A program made the position numbers and the translations under genes. Under the pieces are notes generated by a model. That model made no database searches. It was not told the DNA's origin and was given only the letters and a program-made list of their open reading frames with translations. Shown piece after piece: positions 48,020 through 58,500 of a stretch of 64,000 nt of DNA (the stretch's first letter is position 1; each line of letters begins with the position of its first letter). The DNA comes from Shewanella marina JCM 15074. Lineage in GTDB: Bacteria > Pseudomonadota > Gammaproteobacteria > Enterobacterales > Shewanellaceae. The DNA is taken from NCBI RefSeq assembly GCF_000614975.1, contig NZ_BALM01000014.1:53007-117006 (forward strand), read 5' to 3'.

Positions 48020-49558
48020 TTATGATGCTTTGGTTACATCAATATGTAGCTTAAGTGTTTGTCCTGGCTGCAAATACTTTTTACTGTTTAAGTCGTTCCA
48101 CTTAATTAAGTCAGCAAGTTTTACATCAAATTTATTAGCGATACGCGCTAATGAGTCACCACTCCTGACCTTATAGCTAATGGTTCGCATAATCGCGTTA
48201 CCATCATTATTTTGTGACCAAATCACTAACTTTTGACCAAGTTGTAATGGCGTTTTTGGAGCCATATTGTTCCAACTTGCTAGCTGGCTAATTTTAACTT
48301 TATAGTTTTTGGCAATTTTCCAAAGTGAATCGCCAGTTATAACCGTATGGGTTAATTTGTAGTCTGAACGTTTTTTATTACTGTTATTGGCATGGCGTTG
48401 ATCCATTGATAGTGCATAAAGATCGGAATCTTGTGCAGCAACCGGGATCAGTAGATATTTGCCAACGACAATATTATTGTTTTTGATTTTGTTGACCTTG
48501 CGGATCACATCAATACTGGTGTGGTAGTTGATGGCTAGCTGGCCTAAATTATCACCTGATTTAATTTTGTAGCGTAACCAATTTAAACGTTTATTTGCTG
48601 GGGTTTGAGCCAACATAGTTTCAAAATGGGCAACTTTATCTACGGGTAAGACTAAATTATATGGGCCATCAGGCGAGGTTGCCCAACGATTATAGCCTGG
48701 GTTTAAGCGATGTAATTCATTGGTGGTTAACCCTGCCAATTTAGCCGCTAAGGCAAGGTCAATTTGGCTATCTAAATCGATGACCTTAATTTGCGGCTTA
48801 TTGGGTATTGGCTTTAAATCTATGCCGTACTTTTTAGGGTCACTGAGTACTTCTGATAAGGCTAATAATTGCGGAACATAACGCTGGGTTTCTGTCGGCA
48901 GTTTTAAGCTAAAGAAGTCAGTACTGATGCCTCTTGCTTTATTGCGCTTTACAGCATTGATGACTCGACCTTCACCAGTATTATAAGCGGCGATAGCATA
49001 TAACCAGTTGTGACCTGTTTTGTTATATAGATATTCAAGCATATCTAAGGCGGCAACTGTAGCTGCTGGTACATCACGACGGCCGTCATACCACCAGTTC
49101 ATCTTTAAGCCAAAATGGGTTGCCATTGGCGATGTAAATTGCCATAGCCCAGATGCTGCACCGTGTGAATAGGCAAATGGATCAAATGCGCTTTCAATAA
49201 TTGGCAGTAATGCTAACTCGATAGGCAGGTTACGCTTTTCTATTTCCTCTACGATAAGGAACATAAAAGGTTGCGCGCGTTCTGAAATTTGCTCTAGATG
49301 TTGCGGGTGTTTGATATACCAGTCTCGATATTGGTTAACGAGTTTTTCATCCGGTACATTAAAAGAAAGCTGATCACGAATACGTTGCCATACATCTGTG
49401 ATGACAACAGGCTGCTCAATGACAATTTTAGGCTCAACTTTTGGTTGGTTAATCACTGCTGGAGCCGGTTTTACAACTGTTTTTTCAGCTGCGGTAAAAT
49501 TTTGACAACCAGAAAGTAAAGCAACACTTCCCAAAATAACACAAAGTTTAAGGCGCAT
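48020..49558 (-). CDS. mltD: MltD, membrane-bound lytic murein transglycosylase D
   Basis: A lipoprotein transglycosylase that cuts glycan strands of peptidoglycan at the outer membrane. The 512-residue protein has a lipobox signal (ILGSVALLSGC), an SLT domain with the catalytic Glu in LPIIESAFDPFAYSHGAASGLW, then YDGRRDVPAATVAALDMLEYLY, AIAAYNTGEGRVINAV, and three C-terminal LysM repeats (starting YKIKSGDNLGQLA, HTVITGDSLWKIAKNYKV, YKVRSGDSLARIANKFDV). Length is slightly above E. coli MltD. It is transcribed alone. Confidence 0.93.
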   Translation of the reverse strand: MRLKLCVILGSVALLSGCQNFTAAEKTVVKPAPAVINQPKVEPKIVIEQPVVITDVWQRIRDQLSFNVPDEKLVNQYRDWYIKHPQHLEQISERAQPFMFLIVEEIEKRNLPIELALLPIIESAFDPFAYSHGAASGLWQFTSPMATHFGLKMNWWYDGRRDVPAATVAALDMLEYLYNKTGHNWLYAIAAYNTGEGRVINAVKRNKARGISTDFFSLKLPTETQRYVPQLLALSEVLSDPKKYGIDLKPIPNKPQIKVIDLDSQIDLALAAKLAGLTTNELHRLNPGYNRWATSPDGPYNLVLPVDKVAHFETMLAQTPANKRLNWLRYKIKSGDNLGQLAINYHTSIDVIRKVNKIKNNNIVVGKYLLIPVAAQDSDLYALSMDQRHANNSNKKRSDYKLTHTVITGDSLWKIAKNYKVKISQLASWNNMAPKTPLQLGQKLVIWSQNNDGNAIMRTISYKVRSGDSLARIANKFDVKLADLIKWNDLNSKKYLQPGQTLKLHIDVTKAS

Positions 49559-49701
49559 TTAAATAGGCGCTCCTATTTTAATTTGATGCTAACACGTAGC
49601 GCAAAAGGCTAGTTGCTTAAAACAAAAGGGCGCTAGTGTAATGGATTTCTAGATGTTTGTCTTATATTCACAAGAAAAATGGGAAGTTTGCAAGATTTTT
49701 T

Positions 49702-49741
49702 AGCCATCATTTTGCTCTGAATGAGTTTCAAAATGATGGCT
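49702..49741. terminator. Terminator at the end of the T1SS operon
   Basis: A 13-bp stem (AGCCATCATTTTG / CAAAATGATGGCT) around a 14-base loop, followed on the minus strand by TAAAAAAT, just past the ABC transporter gene. Confidence 0.8.
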
Positions 49742-49749
49742 AAGGAAGG

Positions 49750-51837
49750 TTATTTATTGAATTTACTTAAAATTTCTTGTTTGTTGCCATCAGCAACTAC
49801 TTTACCTTGCTCTAAAATAATTATCCGATCACAGAGGTCTAGCATGCTCGACTTATGGGTGATGAGTATCAAGGTTGTTGAGGCTGGCAGGCTGGCAAGA
49901 TGTTGTTTAATTATAGCTTCGCTGCGGTTATCTTGATGGCTGGTAGGTTCATCAAGTACGACTAAATTAGTTGGTGTAATCAAGGCGCGTGCAATAGCGA
50001 TTGCCTGCCTTTGACCCCCAGACAAATTATGACCATTTTCACCAACTTGGCGATCGAGTCCACTCGGGTGTCGAGCAGTAAATTGATCTATGCCTACTGC
50101 TTGACTGATGGCAATAATCTGTTCATCAGAGACATTACGGCCTAAGGTAATATTATCTTTAACGCTACCGAAAAAGAGATTAGTTTCTTGTGGTACACAT
50201 GCCATTTGCTGACGTAAGTTAGCCGGATGGATCTGATTGATATCTGTGCCGTCGATTAAGACCGCACCTGATTGCGGTTGATACAATCCACTCATTAATC
50301 TTAATAAGCTTGTTTTGCCCGAGCCCACTCGGCCTAATATAGCCACTTTTTCCCCTGCTTTAATTGAAAGGCTTAGATTATCTAACGTTACGGCCTCAGC
50401 TTCTGGGTAACTAAAACTCACCTTATCAAGTGTTACATTTCCTGCTAAGTGACTGCGGTTGAGGTACTGTTTGTCTGGGGTTACCTCGGAGGTTAGTTGC
50501 ATTAAGTTTTCTAGAATAGTAAGCGAGGATTTAGCCTGACTATAACGAGTTAATAGCATTGAAATCTGAACTAATGGTCCAATAGCGCGGCTACATAACA
50601 TGGTTGACGCAATTAACGTACCCATGGTGAGTTGACCTTTGGAGATAAGGTAAACACCGACAATAATCATCACCACATTGACTGACTGCTGTATAAATGA
50701 TGCTACATGGCTTATTGAGTCAGTTATTTTTCGAGTTTTAATACTCCAATTACCCGCATTAGCAACGGATTCTTCCCATCGATATTGAAACCGATTTTGC
50801 AGATTGAATAATTTGATTGACTCTAAACCAATCAGGGCATCAATTAGGGTCGCGTTTTTTTGTGATGATAAACGTGAACCCGCTTCAATGGATTGCTTTA
50901 GTTTTTTCTGCTTTAGCAGACTATAAGCAAGTAAAAGCAGCATGCCTACGACCGGCACGATAGCAATTGGCCCACCAATAATCCAAATGATCAGTAGAAA
51001 AAATAGCGCAAAGGGGAGATCAATCAGTGATGCGATTGAGGCTGAAGTAAAAAACTCTCTTATAGACTCAAATTCCTGCATGTGTTTGGCAAGCACGCCG
51101 ATAGAGTTGGGCCTAGAGGCCATTTTTAGCGATAATACTTTTGAAAATATGGCTGATGAAATGAGTAGGTCTGATTTTTTACCTGCAATATCAATAAAAT
51201 AGCTTCTTACTGATTTAAAAATAAAATCAAATAAGATAACAATGAGCACCCCAGAAGATAGTACCCATAAGGTATCAAAAGCGAGGTTAGGTACGACTTT
51301 GTCATAAACTATTCGAGAAAATAGCGGGCTAGCAATGGCAAACAAGTTAATAAAAATAGAGACTAATAATACATCTTTATAAATTGCAGATGATTTTCGT
51401 AATGTATCCCAAAACCAGCGCTGTTTTTCATTTTCAAGCACAGGCGGGGTTCTTTGATCAAATTGATATTCTGGTTTAAATAAATAGCACTCGCCTGAAT
51501 AAATTTCGTTAAAGTGTTCAAAGTTTTGCCATTGGGTTAATTCGGTTGCGGCGCTATGTACCAGTACCTTTCTTTGTTGCACAGATATTTCGGTAATGAC
51601 GGCATAGCCACCATTGGTTAATCTAGCGATTACAGGTAATAGTAAATTATCTAAATTACCTAAATCGAGTGAAGCTGGTTCACATACTAACTTTGCCTTC
51701 TCTGCAGCTGTAGCGAGTAAATGAGGCGTAAGTTGCCCATTTATTAGGGGTAAGTCATATACCAATGCCTGCGCTGGCAGATGATTATTATAGTGACGAC
51801 AAATATATATTAAAGAAGCCAATAACTGATCTTTCAT
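49750..51837 (-). CDS. Type I secretion ABC transporter (LapB/RtxB-like permease/ATPase)
   Basis: A 695-residue half-transporter that exports RTX or Bap-like proteins with the HlyD and TolC partners. It has an N-terminal C39-like domain lacking the catalytic Cys (about 1-135), six membrane helices (about 160-450) and an ATPase: Walker A ILGRVGSGKTSLLRLM, Q-loop, signature NLSGGQRQAIAIARALI and Walker B NLVVLDEPTSHQD, with ITHKSSMLDLCD as H-loop. The longest frame begins at GTG; the ATG one codon later has AAGGG 6 bases upstream. It follows the HlyD gene by 9 bp and ends at a strong terminator. Confidence 0.92.
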   Translation of the reverse strand: MKDQLLASLIYICRHYNNHLPAQALVYDLPLINGQLTPHLLATAAEKAKLVCEPASLDLGNLDNLLLPVIARLTNGGYAVITEISVQQRKVLVHSAATELTQWQNFEHFNEIYSGECYLFKPEYQFDQRTPPVLENEKQRWFWDTLRKSSAIYKDVLLVSIFINLFAIASPLFSRIVYDKVVPNLAFDTLWVLSSGVLIVILFDFIFKSVRSYFIDIAGKKSDLLISSAIFSKVLSLKMASRPNSIGVLAKHMQEFESIREFFTSASIASLIDLPFALFFLLIIWIIGGPIAIVPVVGMLLLLAYSLLKQKKLKQSIEAGSRLSSQKNATLIDALIGLESIKLFNLQNRFQYRWEESVANAGNWSIKTRKITDSISHVASFIQQSVNVVMIIVGVYLISKGQLTMGTLIASTMLCSRAIGPLVQISMLLTRYSQAKSSLTILENLMQLTSEVTPDKQYLNRSHLAGNVTLDKVSFSYPEAEAVTLDNLSLSIKAGEKVAILGRVGSGKTSLLRLMSGLYQPQSGAVLIDGTDINQIHPANLRQQMACVPQETNLFFGSVKDNITLGRNVSDEQIIAISQAVGIDQFTARHPSGLDRQVGENGHNLSGGQRQAIAIARALITPTNLVVLDEPTSHQDNRSEAIIKQHLASLPASTTLILITHKSSMLDLCDRIIILEQGKVVADGNKQEILSKFNK

Positions 51838-51846
51838 CACTATCCC

Positions 51847-53237
51847 TTATTCTGTTAATGCAGTTTGTTGAAGTCTTAGTAGTGGATTGAGTAGGTAACT
51901 TAATATCGTTCTTTTACCTGTAATAATATCTACGTTAGCTGTCATACCCGGAATGATGGGTAATTTAGCTCCGGTTTGGCTTAAGATATAATTTGTGTCA
52001 GTTTTTATTCTGACGAGATAAAAATCGTTGCCTTTTTTGTCTTGCGTCGTGTCGGCACTAATGCTTGTAACCTTGCCGTGTAAGCCGCCAAATGTTGCAA
52101 AATCATATGCCGTTAATTTGACCATCGCATCGAGCCTGGCCGTAGAAATGCAATATTACTCGGACTAATTTTAACCTCAATTTCAAGTGAGTCGCCTGAT
52201 GGTACAATTTCAATAAGTGGCATTCCAGGTTGTATAACACCACCGATAGTGCTGACATAGATTTTTTGGACAATACCATTCACCGGTGAGGTAACCATAG
52301 TACGATTAACCTTATCTTTTATAGATACTTGTTGCTCACTAAGATCGGCGAGTTTATCGTTATTAGTGTTAAGTTTTTCTTGAACACTGTCTCTAAATTT
52401 TAAGGCGATATCGATTCGTTTTAATATGTTCTCTTGAATTGATTCTTTTAACTGCGGCAACTGTAGCTCAGTAGTGGTGTAATCTTTTTGATTATCATTA
52501 ATCTGTCTTTGAAGTTTGATTAATTCAACTTCAGATACAATACCTTGCTTAGCCAATGGCTTAGACATTTGATATTGTTTTTTACTTAAATGTAAGTTGG
52601 ATGCTAGTGTTTTTAATCGTTCTTTAGCTTCTGCTAACTGTTGGTTTTTTTGCTTAACTTGTTTGGCGACTAAGCTTAATTGGTTTTCAATATTCGCTAA
52701 CGCATCATGGTATTGTGCTTGTTGTCTAGTGATTAGATCTGTGTCTTGTAACCATTGGTTATCATCGAAATTAAGTGGTTTTTCAGAAACAATAACGCTT
52801 TGTTGCCAGTGTTCACCAATATCATCTTGATTAATCGTGATGGTAGTCAATAAGCTTTCTAAACGAAGAATATCTGCTTTTAAGGACAGCACTTGCTGTT
52901 GTCTGCCTCTGAAGTCAGACAGAAAACGGGTATCATCAATTAAGACTAATTTTTGAGATTTTTTAACTTTTTCACCCTCATGCACATACATTTGCTTGAT
53001 AATACCGCCTTCAAGGTTTTGTACAATTTGGCGCTGGGTTGAGGGGATGACTTGGCCGGTGCCAGAAGTTGTTTTGTCAATTTTGGCAAAACTCGCCCAA
53101 ATAACGAGTATAAGCATTAATGCCATAATCAAATAGATGGTGATACGAGTATATTTTGGCGTTTTGATTAATAGAGCCGCTGTTCTGTTATCGATATAAT
53201 CGATATGAGCAGATGAGATACCGGATTTTTTGTTCAT
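51847..53237 (-). pseudogene. HlyD family T1SS adaptor (LapC/RtxC-like), split by a frameshift
   Basis: The periplasmic adaptor of the type I secretion system. The first piece has a transmembrane anchor (IYLIMALMLILVIWASFAKI), a lipoyl half (QVIPSTQRQIVQNLEGGIIK), a long coiled-coil hairpin (about 110-310), and VKISPSNIAFLRPG; it then stops. In another frame it continues as DAMVKLTAYDFATFGGLHGK through PGMTANVDIITGKRTILSYL to 51847. Restoring one C near 52134 (GGCTCGATG to GGCCTCGATG) joins them to a 463-residue protein, a normal size for LapC. The operon cannot export without it unless it is repaired or the base is missing only in this sequence. Confidence 0.85.
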
Positions 53238-53250
53238 TTGTAGACTCGAT

Positions 53251-53274
53251 CAAAAAGGGCTCCTAGGAGCCCTT
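53251..53274. terminator. Intercistronic palindrome between ompA-like and hlyD-like genes
   Basis: A perfect 20-bp palindrome (AAGGGCTCCTAGGAGCCCTT) followed on the minus strand by TTT. It lies just after the OmpA stop and 14 bp before the HlyD ATG. It could stop part of the transcripts or stabilise the upstream mRNA. Confidence 0.65.
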
Positions 53275-53278
53275 GCTA

Positions 53279-53860
53279 TTATTTACTAAATACATTCCAT
53301 TTATCTATCTGAATGTGTTCGTTAGTTACTAGCTTGGCGGTTACACGTCGACTGAGTTTATAACTTTCGTCAACATCCTGAGCGAGTATGGGTTTAGTGT
53401 CACCAAAACCAACAATTTTTAAGCGAGATGCTGCAATATTATGTACTTCAAAAAGTTGTTCGACTTGTTTTGCTCGTCTTAATGATAAGTTTTGGTTATA
53501 TGCTGATTGACCAATTTTACTTGCATAACCATTAATAATGAGAGTTAACTGTGGATGCTTTTGCATCAGCATAACCATAGTTTCAATTTGTTTATTATAG
53601 CTCGGATTAATATATGTCGAATCATTGGCAAACAGAATATGCAGTTCACCTTTGGCTTGAGTGGTTAATTGCAATGGGCAGCCATCATTGTTTACTACCG
53701 CAACACTGCCTGTATCTGGGCATAAATCTCTCGCGTTAATCACGCCATCACTATCATCATCTTGTAAATTAAATTGTTGCTTAACTGGTCCTGATTCTGA
53801 ATAAGACACACATCCAGATAAAACAATTGGCAGTAATGAAATAATAAGTAGTTTTTTCAT
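53279..53860 (-). CDS. OmpA family lipoprotein of the adhesin secretion operon
   Basis: A 193-residue predicted lipoprotein (LPIVLSGCVS, Cys at about residue 17) with a short Asp-rich, thrombospondin-3-like segment (LQDDDSDGVINARDLCPDTGS, about 38-55) and a C-terminal OmpA peptidoglycan-binding domain. The domain shows LTIINGYASKIGQSAYN and LSLRRAKQVEQLF, with a conserved NQNL start. It should tie the outer membrane to the wall at the secretion site. It sits between the TolC and HlyD genes, the position occupied by an OmpA-like gene in the Shewanella bpfA locus. AAT-rich spacing to tolC is 15 bp. Confidence 0.87.
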   Translation of the reverse strand: MKKLLIISLLPIVLSGCVSYSESGPVKQQFNLQDDDSDGVINARDLCPDTGSVAVVNNDGCPLQLTTQAKGELHILFANDSTYINPSYNKQIETMVMLMQKHPQLTLIINGYASKIGQSAYNQNLSLRRAKQVEQLFEVHNIAASRLKIVGFGDTKPILAQDVDESYKLSRRVTAKLVTNEHIQIDKWNVFSK

Positions 53861-53875
53861 TGTTATTTAAAATCC

Positions 53876-55174
53876 TTAATCGATCGCTTTTTGCCAATCT
53901 GGAGCTAATGTAATTCGTAATTCAGGCAATAATTTACCTGTTGCATTTAACAATCTATATTCAGCAAGCGTGCGTTGATATTCAGTATCAATATAGTCAA
54001 CTTTTGCTTGGTATAATTCATTTTCAGTATTTAAAACATCTAATAATGAACGTTGACCCAATTTAAACTGTTCGCGATAGGCGTATACCGTTTTGCTTGA
54101 AGCTTCAACGTGTTGTTGAATAAAGCTTAATTGTGATTGATTGGCGTTTAATGCTGTCCAAGCTAAATCAGTACCTGTCTTTAATTGTAATTGTGCGTTA
54201 TTTTTTATGTCTTTTGTTTTCAAAAGATCATAGGCAGCTTTTTTATTTGTCGCGTAATCCTGACCACCATTGAATAAGTTGTAATGCATATTTAATGAAA
54301 TACTTGCATCATTCTCGGTTGTTTGTGGCCCATATACGTCATCACCCCATGTTTGTTTTGCTTCAACTGTAAATTTAGGCAAGTAATTTCCATGGGTTTG
54401 ATCTTTTCGATACTCAGCTGCTTGAACGTCGTGCAGGGCTAGCTTCATCACGGGATTAAATTCTAACGCAGTTTGTTGTGCGTCCTTAAGCGTCAAAGGC
54501 ATAAATCGTTGGTCGACTTCAGGCATCACTAAGTTTAATGGAGCATAACCAACTTGCTGAATAAACAGAGATTTCACATCTGCTAATTGTTGCTCACTAC
54601 TTAATAACAAACTCTGCGATTTGGCTAATCTAGCATTTGCTTGATATAAATCTGAAGTCGAACCTAAACCTGCATTAGTTCTTTTCTCGATATCGCTCTG
54701 TAATTGTTTGTGAATTTGATAATTCTTTTCACTTAATTTAACTTTTTGTTGAGCACGAATAACTTTTAAATATTGGTCGGCAGTTGCTAATGCCATATCG
54801 TTAACTTTAACACCAAGTTGATAACGTTCTGCTTCAGCTTCTTGTTTCGTTCTTTGAATATTATTATAACTATTATTGCCATCCCAAATTAACTGAGTAA
54901 GTGTTAATCCTATTTGTTTTGCTTCATAGTTATTTGAATCTGGAACTTTAGTAAAGTTATGACCAAATTTACCATCTAAGTTCAAAGAGGGTAAGTACTG
55001 ACCTTGGCTAACACCTATTTCAGATTTTTTTATCATAAAATTATGATATTCAGATCTAATATTAGGATTAGAACTAATGGTTTGCGCTACAGCATCTTCT
55101 AATGATTGTGCTTGGGCATAATTGAACATTGAAAGAAAAATACTAGAGGCCAATAAGTTATAACTTAATTTCAT
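53876..55174 (-). CDS. TolC/AggA-like outer membrane channel of a type I secretion system
   Basis: The outer-membrane channel for export of the adhesins. The 432-residue protein has a signal peptide (KLSYNLLASSIFLSMFNYAQA), and two TolC repeats of helix-strand-helix: LEDAVAQTISSNPNIRSEYH (about 27-46), GQYLPSLNLDGKFGHNFT and YKAGLGS-like TNAGLGSTSDLYQANARLA, then GNYLPKFTVEAKQTWG, LGQRSLLDVLNTENELYQAKVDYI. This is the first gene of the minus-strand T1SS operon and is divergent from adhesin 1. Confidence 0.9.
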   Translation of the reverse strand: MKLSYNLLASSIFLSMFNYAQAQSLEDAVAQTISSNPNIRSEYHNFMIKKSEIGVSQGQYLPSLNLDGKFGHNFTKVPDSNNYEAKQIGLTLTQLIWDGNNSYNNIQRTKQEAEAERYQLGVKVNDMALATADQYLKVIRAQQKVKLSEKNYQIHKQLQSDIEKRTNAGLGSTSDLYQANARLAKSQSLLLSSEQQLADVKSLFIQQVGYAPLNLVMPEVDQRFMPLTLKDAQQTALEFNPVMKLALHDVQAAEYRKDQTHGNYLPKFTVEAKQTWGDDVYGPQTTENDASISLNMHYNLFNGGQDYATNKKAAYDLLKTKDIKNNAQLQLKTGTDLAWTALNANQSQLSFIQQHVEASSKTVYAYREQFKLGQRSLLDVLNTENELYQAKVDYIDTEYQRTLAEYRLLNATGKLLPELRITLAPDWQKAID

Positions 55175-55562
55175 GACACGCCTTAATACGAAACGCGATA
55201 TTGTTATGCGTTGTTTTTGTTAATGTATTTAATTTGTTTAAATAATGTTTGCTGCGTTGACAAATGGGCAAATTAATCAATCTGGTGCTAAGGTCGAGTA
55301 TCCTATTATTTAATTTTAAAATGATCAAATTAAATAAATTAAATACCATCGATTATCCTAATCGTATCCGCAAACACGCTATATCTGACGGAAAAGTTAA
55401 TAAATGTGTGTAAATGTTCTTTTTGTGGTATTAATTAAAATTAATGATAAATAGAGTAAACATTTGTAGTCAATAAATTGACTCTAAATCTCGATTTGTT
55501 TAGATTACGCTAGCAAATTAAATATAAATCTGGGCCAACAATTATTTTAAAAAAGGCTCAAA
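55175..55562. other. Divergent control region of the T1SS operon and adhesin 1
   Basis: 388 bp, strongly AT-rich (many AATTAA tracts), with no ORF I trust. It must carry both promoters. I find no clear operator or hairpin by eye. Confidence 0.5.
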
Positions 55563-58500
55563 ATGAAAGTAATCCAAGTAAAAGCTCCATTTATAATTAA
55601 CGCCATAGACGGCAATGCTTTTGCATTGACTACTGATGGACAACAACAGCTCACTAAAGGGGATACTGTTAAGCTTGGTCAAATACTCATCACAGACAAT
55701 AATTGTCAGATTACTGTTGATTTCAACGGTCATAATCATCAACTGCTTAGCTCTAACCAATCATTAAATTTTGATGAACAATTGTCACAACCCAGAATAA
55801 TTCATCTTCTATTAGAACAACCAAACTTGGAGTTACAGGTTAGTCATACTAATCACTTTGATATTATTGATGCATTAAATAGTGAAAATGATGGGAGTAC
55901 TGCTGTAAAGCAAGATCAAACTCAAGTAAATACTGAGTTTGTTAATGTATTTTCACAAGTTATTGCAAGTGCTGGTCACGATACTGAATATCAAACTACG
56001 GCATGGAAACAAGTTTATGAATATCTATTTACGACAACCGTCAATAATGATCCATCTTCAAGCATTAATGCCTGTATCAACATAGATAATATAACTGCTG
56101 ATAATATTATTAATGCGAATGAAGCTAAAGGAAACATAACGGTACAAGGTACTGTTGGTGATGATGTTAAACTTGGTGACACTGTCATTATTACAATAGA
56201 TTCAATTCAATATGTGACCAAGGTTGCTGAGGGGGATCGTTGGTCAATAGATGTTGCAGGTCAACTGCTCGTTGATAATGTAGATCATAAAATTAAAGCA
56301 AGTGTAGTAACAAAAGACAGTTTTGGTCATAGTGCGACAGCTAATGCTGAACATGCTTACATGGTTGATACCACCATTGCGGCAAGTATTACCATTGATC
56401 ATATCACCAGCGATGATGTGATTAATGCTGCTGAAGCTAAAACCAATATTCCCGTACATGGCAGCGTTGGTGACGATGTAAAAGTCGGTGATACGGTGAC
56501 TGTCCATGTTGGAGATAAAACTTATACCACGACAGTGCAGATAGGTAAGACATGGACTGTGGATGTACCGGGTAAAGTGTTAGTCGATAATGGTTCACAC
56601 AATGTGCATGCAAGTGTTACTGCAACAGATATTGCGGGTAACTCAGCTACGGCCAATGCCGATCATGCTTACACCGTTGATACCACCATTGCGGCAAGTA
56701 TCACGATAGAAAGTATTACCAGCGATGATGTGATTAACGCCGCAGAAGCTAAAACCAATATTCCCGTAAATGGCACCGTTGGTGACGATGCAAAAGTCGG
56801 TGATACGGTGACTGTTAATGTGGGTGATAAGTCTTATACCACGGCAGTACAAGCTGGTAATACATGGACCGTAGATGTTCCGGGTCAAGTGTTAGTCGAT
56901 AATGGTTCACACAATGTGCATGCAAGTGTATCGACAACTGACACCGCTGGTAACTCAGCTACGGCCAATGCCGATCATGCTTACACCGTTGATACCAGCA
57001 TTGCGGCAAGTATTACCATTGATAATATCACCAGTGATGATGTGATTAACGCCGCAGAAGCTAAAACTAATATTCCCGTACATGGCACCGTTGGTGACGA
57101 TGCAACAGTCGGTGATACGGTGACCGTCAATGTGGGTGATAACTCTTATACCACGACAGTACAAGCTGGTAATACCTGGTCCATAGCAGTACCGGGTCAA
57201 GTGTTAGTCGATAATGGTTCGCATAATGTGCATGCAAGTGTATCGACAACTGACACCGCTGGTAACTCAGCTATGGCCAATGCCGATCATGCTTATACTG
57301 TCGATACCAGCATTGCAGCCAGTATTGTTATTGATAATATCACCAGCGATGATGTGATTAATGCTGCTGAAGCTAAAATCAATATTCCCCTACATGGCAG
57401 CGTTGGTGACGATGTAAAAGACGGTGATACGGTGACTGTCCATGTTGGAGATAAAACTTATACCACGACAGTGCAAGCAGGTAATACATGGACCGTAGAC
57501 GTTCCGGGTCAAGTGTTAGTCGATAATGGTTCACACAATGTGCATGCAAGTGTATCGACAACTGACAACGCTGGTAACTCAGCTACGGCTAATGCCGATC
57601 ATGCTTACACCGTTGATACCACCATTGCGGCAAGTATTACCATTGATAATATCACCAGTGATGATGTGATTAACGCCGTTGAAGCTAAAACCAATATTCC
57701 CGTACATGGCACCGTTGGTGACGATGCAAAAGTCGGTGATACGGTGACTGTTAATGTGGGTGATAAGTCTTATACCACGACAGTACAAGCTGGTAATACC
57801 TGGACCGTAGACGTTCCGGGTCAAGTGTTAGTCGATAATGGTTCACACAATGTGCATGCAAGTGTATCGACAACTGACAACGCTGGTAACTCAGCTACGG
57901 CCAATGCCGATCATGCTTATACGGTCGATACCACTATTGCAGCTAGTATTACTATTGATAATGTAACATCAGATAACGTGATTAATGAGTCTGAAGCGAC
58001 ACAACAAATTCAATTATCTGGTTCGGTTGGTGGGGATGTTAAGTTAGGTGATATTGTTACTGTAAATGTTGCTGGGCAAAACTTAACGACTAAAGTGATT
58101 GATAAAGCGGGTAAGCTTAGTTGGGAACTGACAGTTGCAGGAAGTTTATTAGCACATGCCGCTATTGATAATATTACTGCTTTAGTCACAGCTACAGATA
58201 AAGTTGGTAATAGTATAACAGCCCATTCAGAGCATGTTTATAAGGTAGCCGTTTTAGATGTGGTTGTGACCATAGATGCGATTAATAATGGTAAACCAAT
58301 AACTGGTATTGAACATGACAATAATACAGTTATTGATGTTAATGGACATGTTTCTGGTAATGCTAAAATTGGTGATGTCGTTACTTTACATTTTGGCAAT
58401 AAAACGTTTGAGACAAAAGTGATTGAAATTGCAGGTAATCAATTAGGATATTCTGCAAAAGTTCCTGCGGGTTATTTTGTGCCAAATAGTAATAATGGTT

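Noticed and set aside
56244..57824. Minus-strand open frames of 81-87 codons in the adhesin repeats
   Set aside because: They repeat with the 312-bp period, have no ribosome sites and only mirror the codon pattern of the plus-strand repeats.
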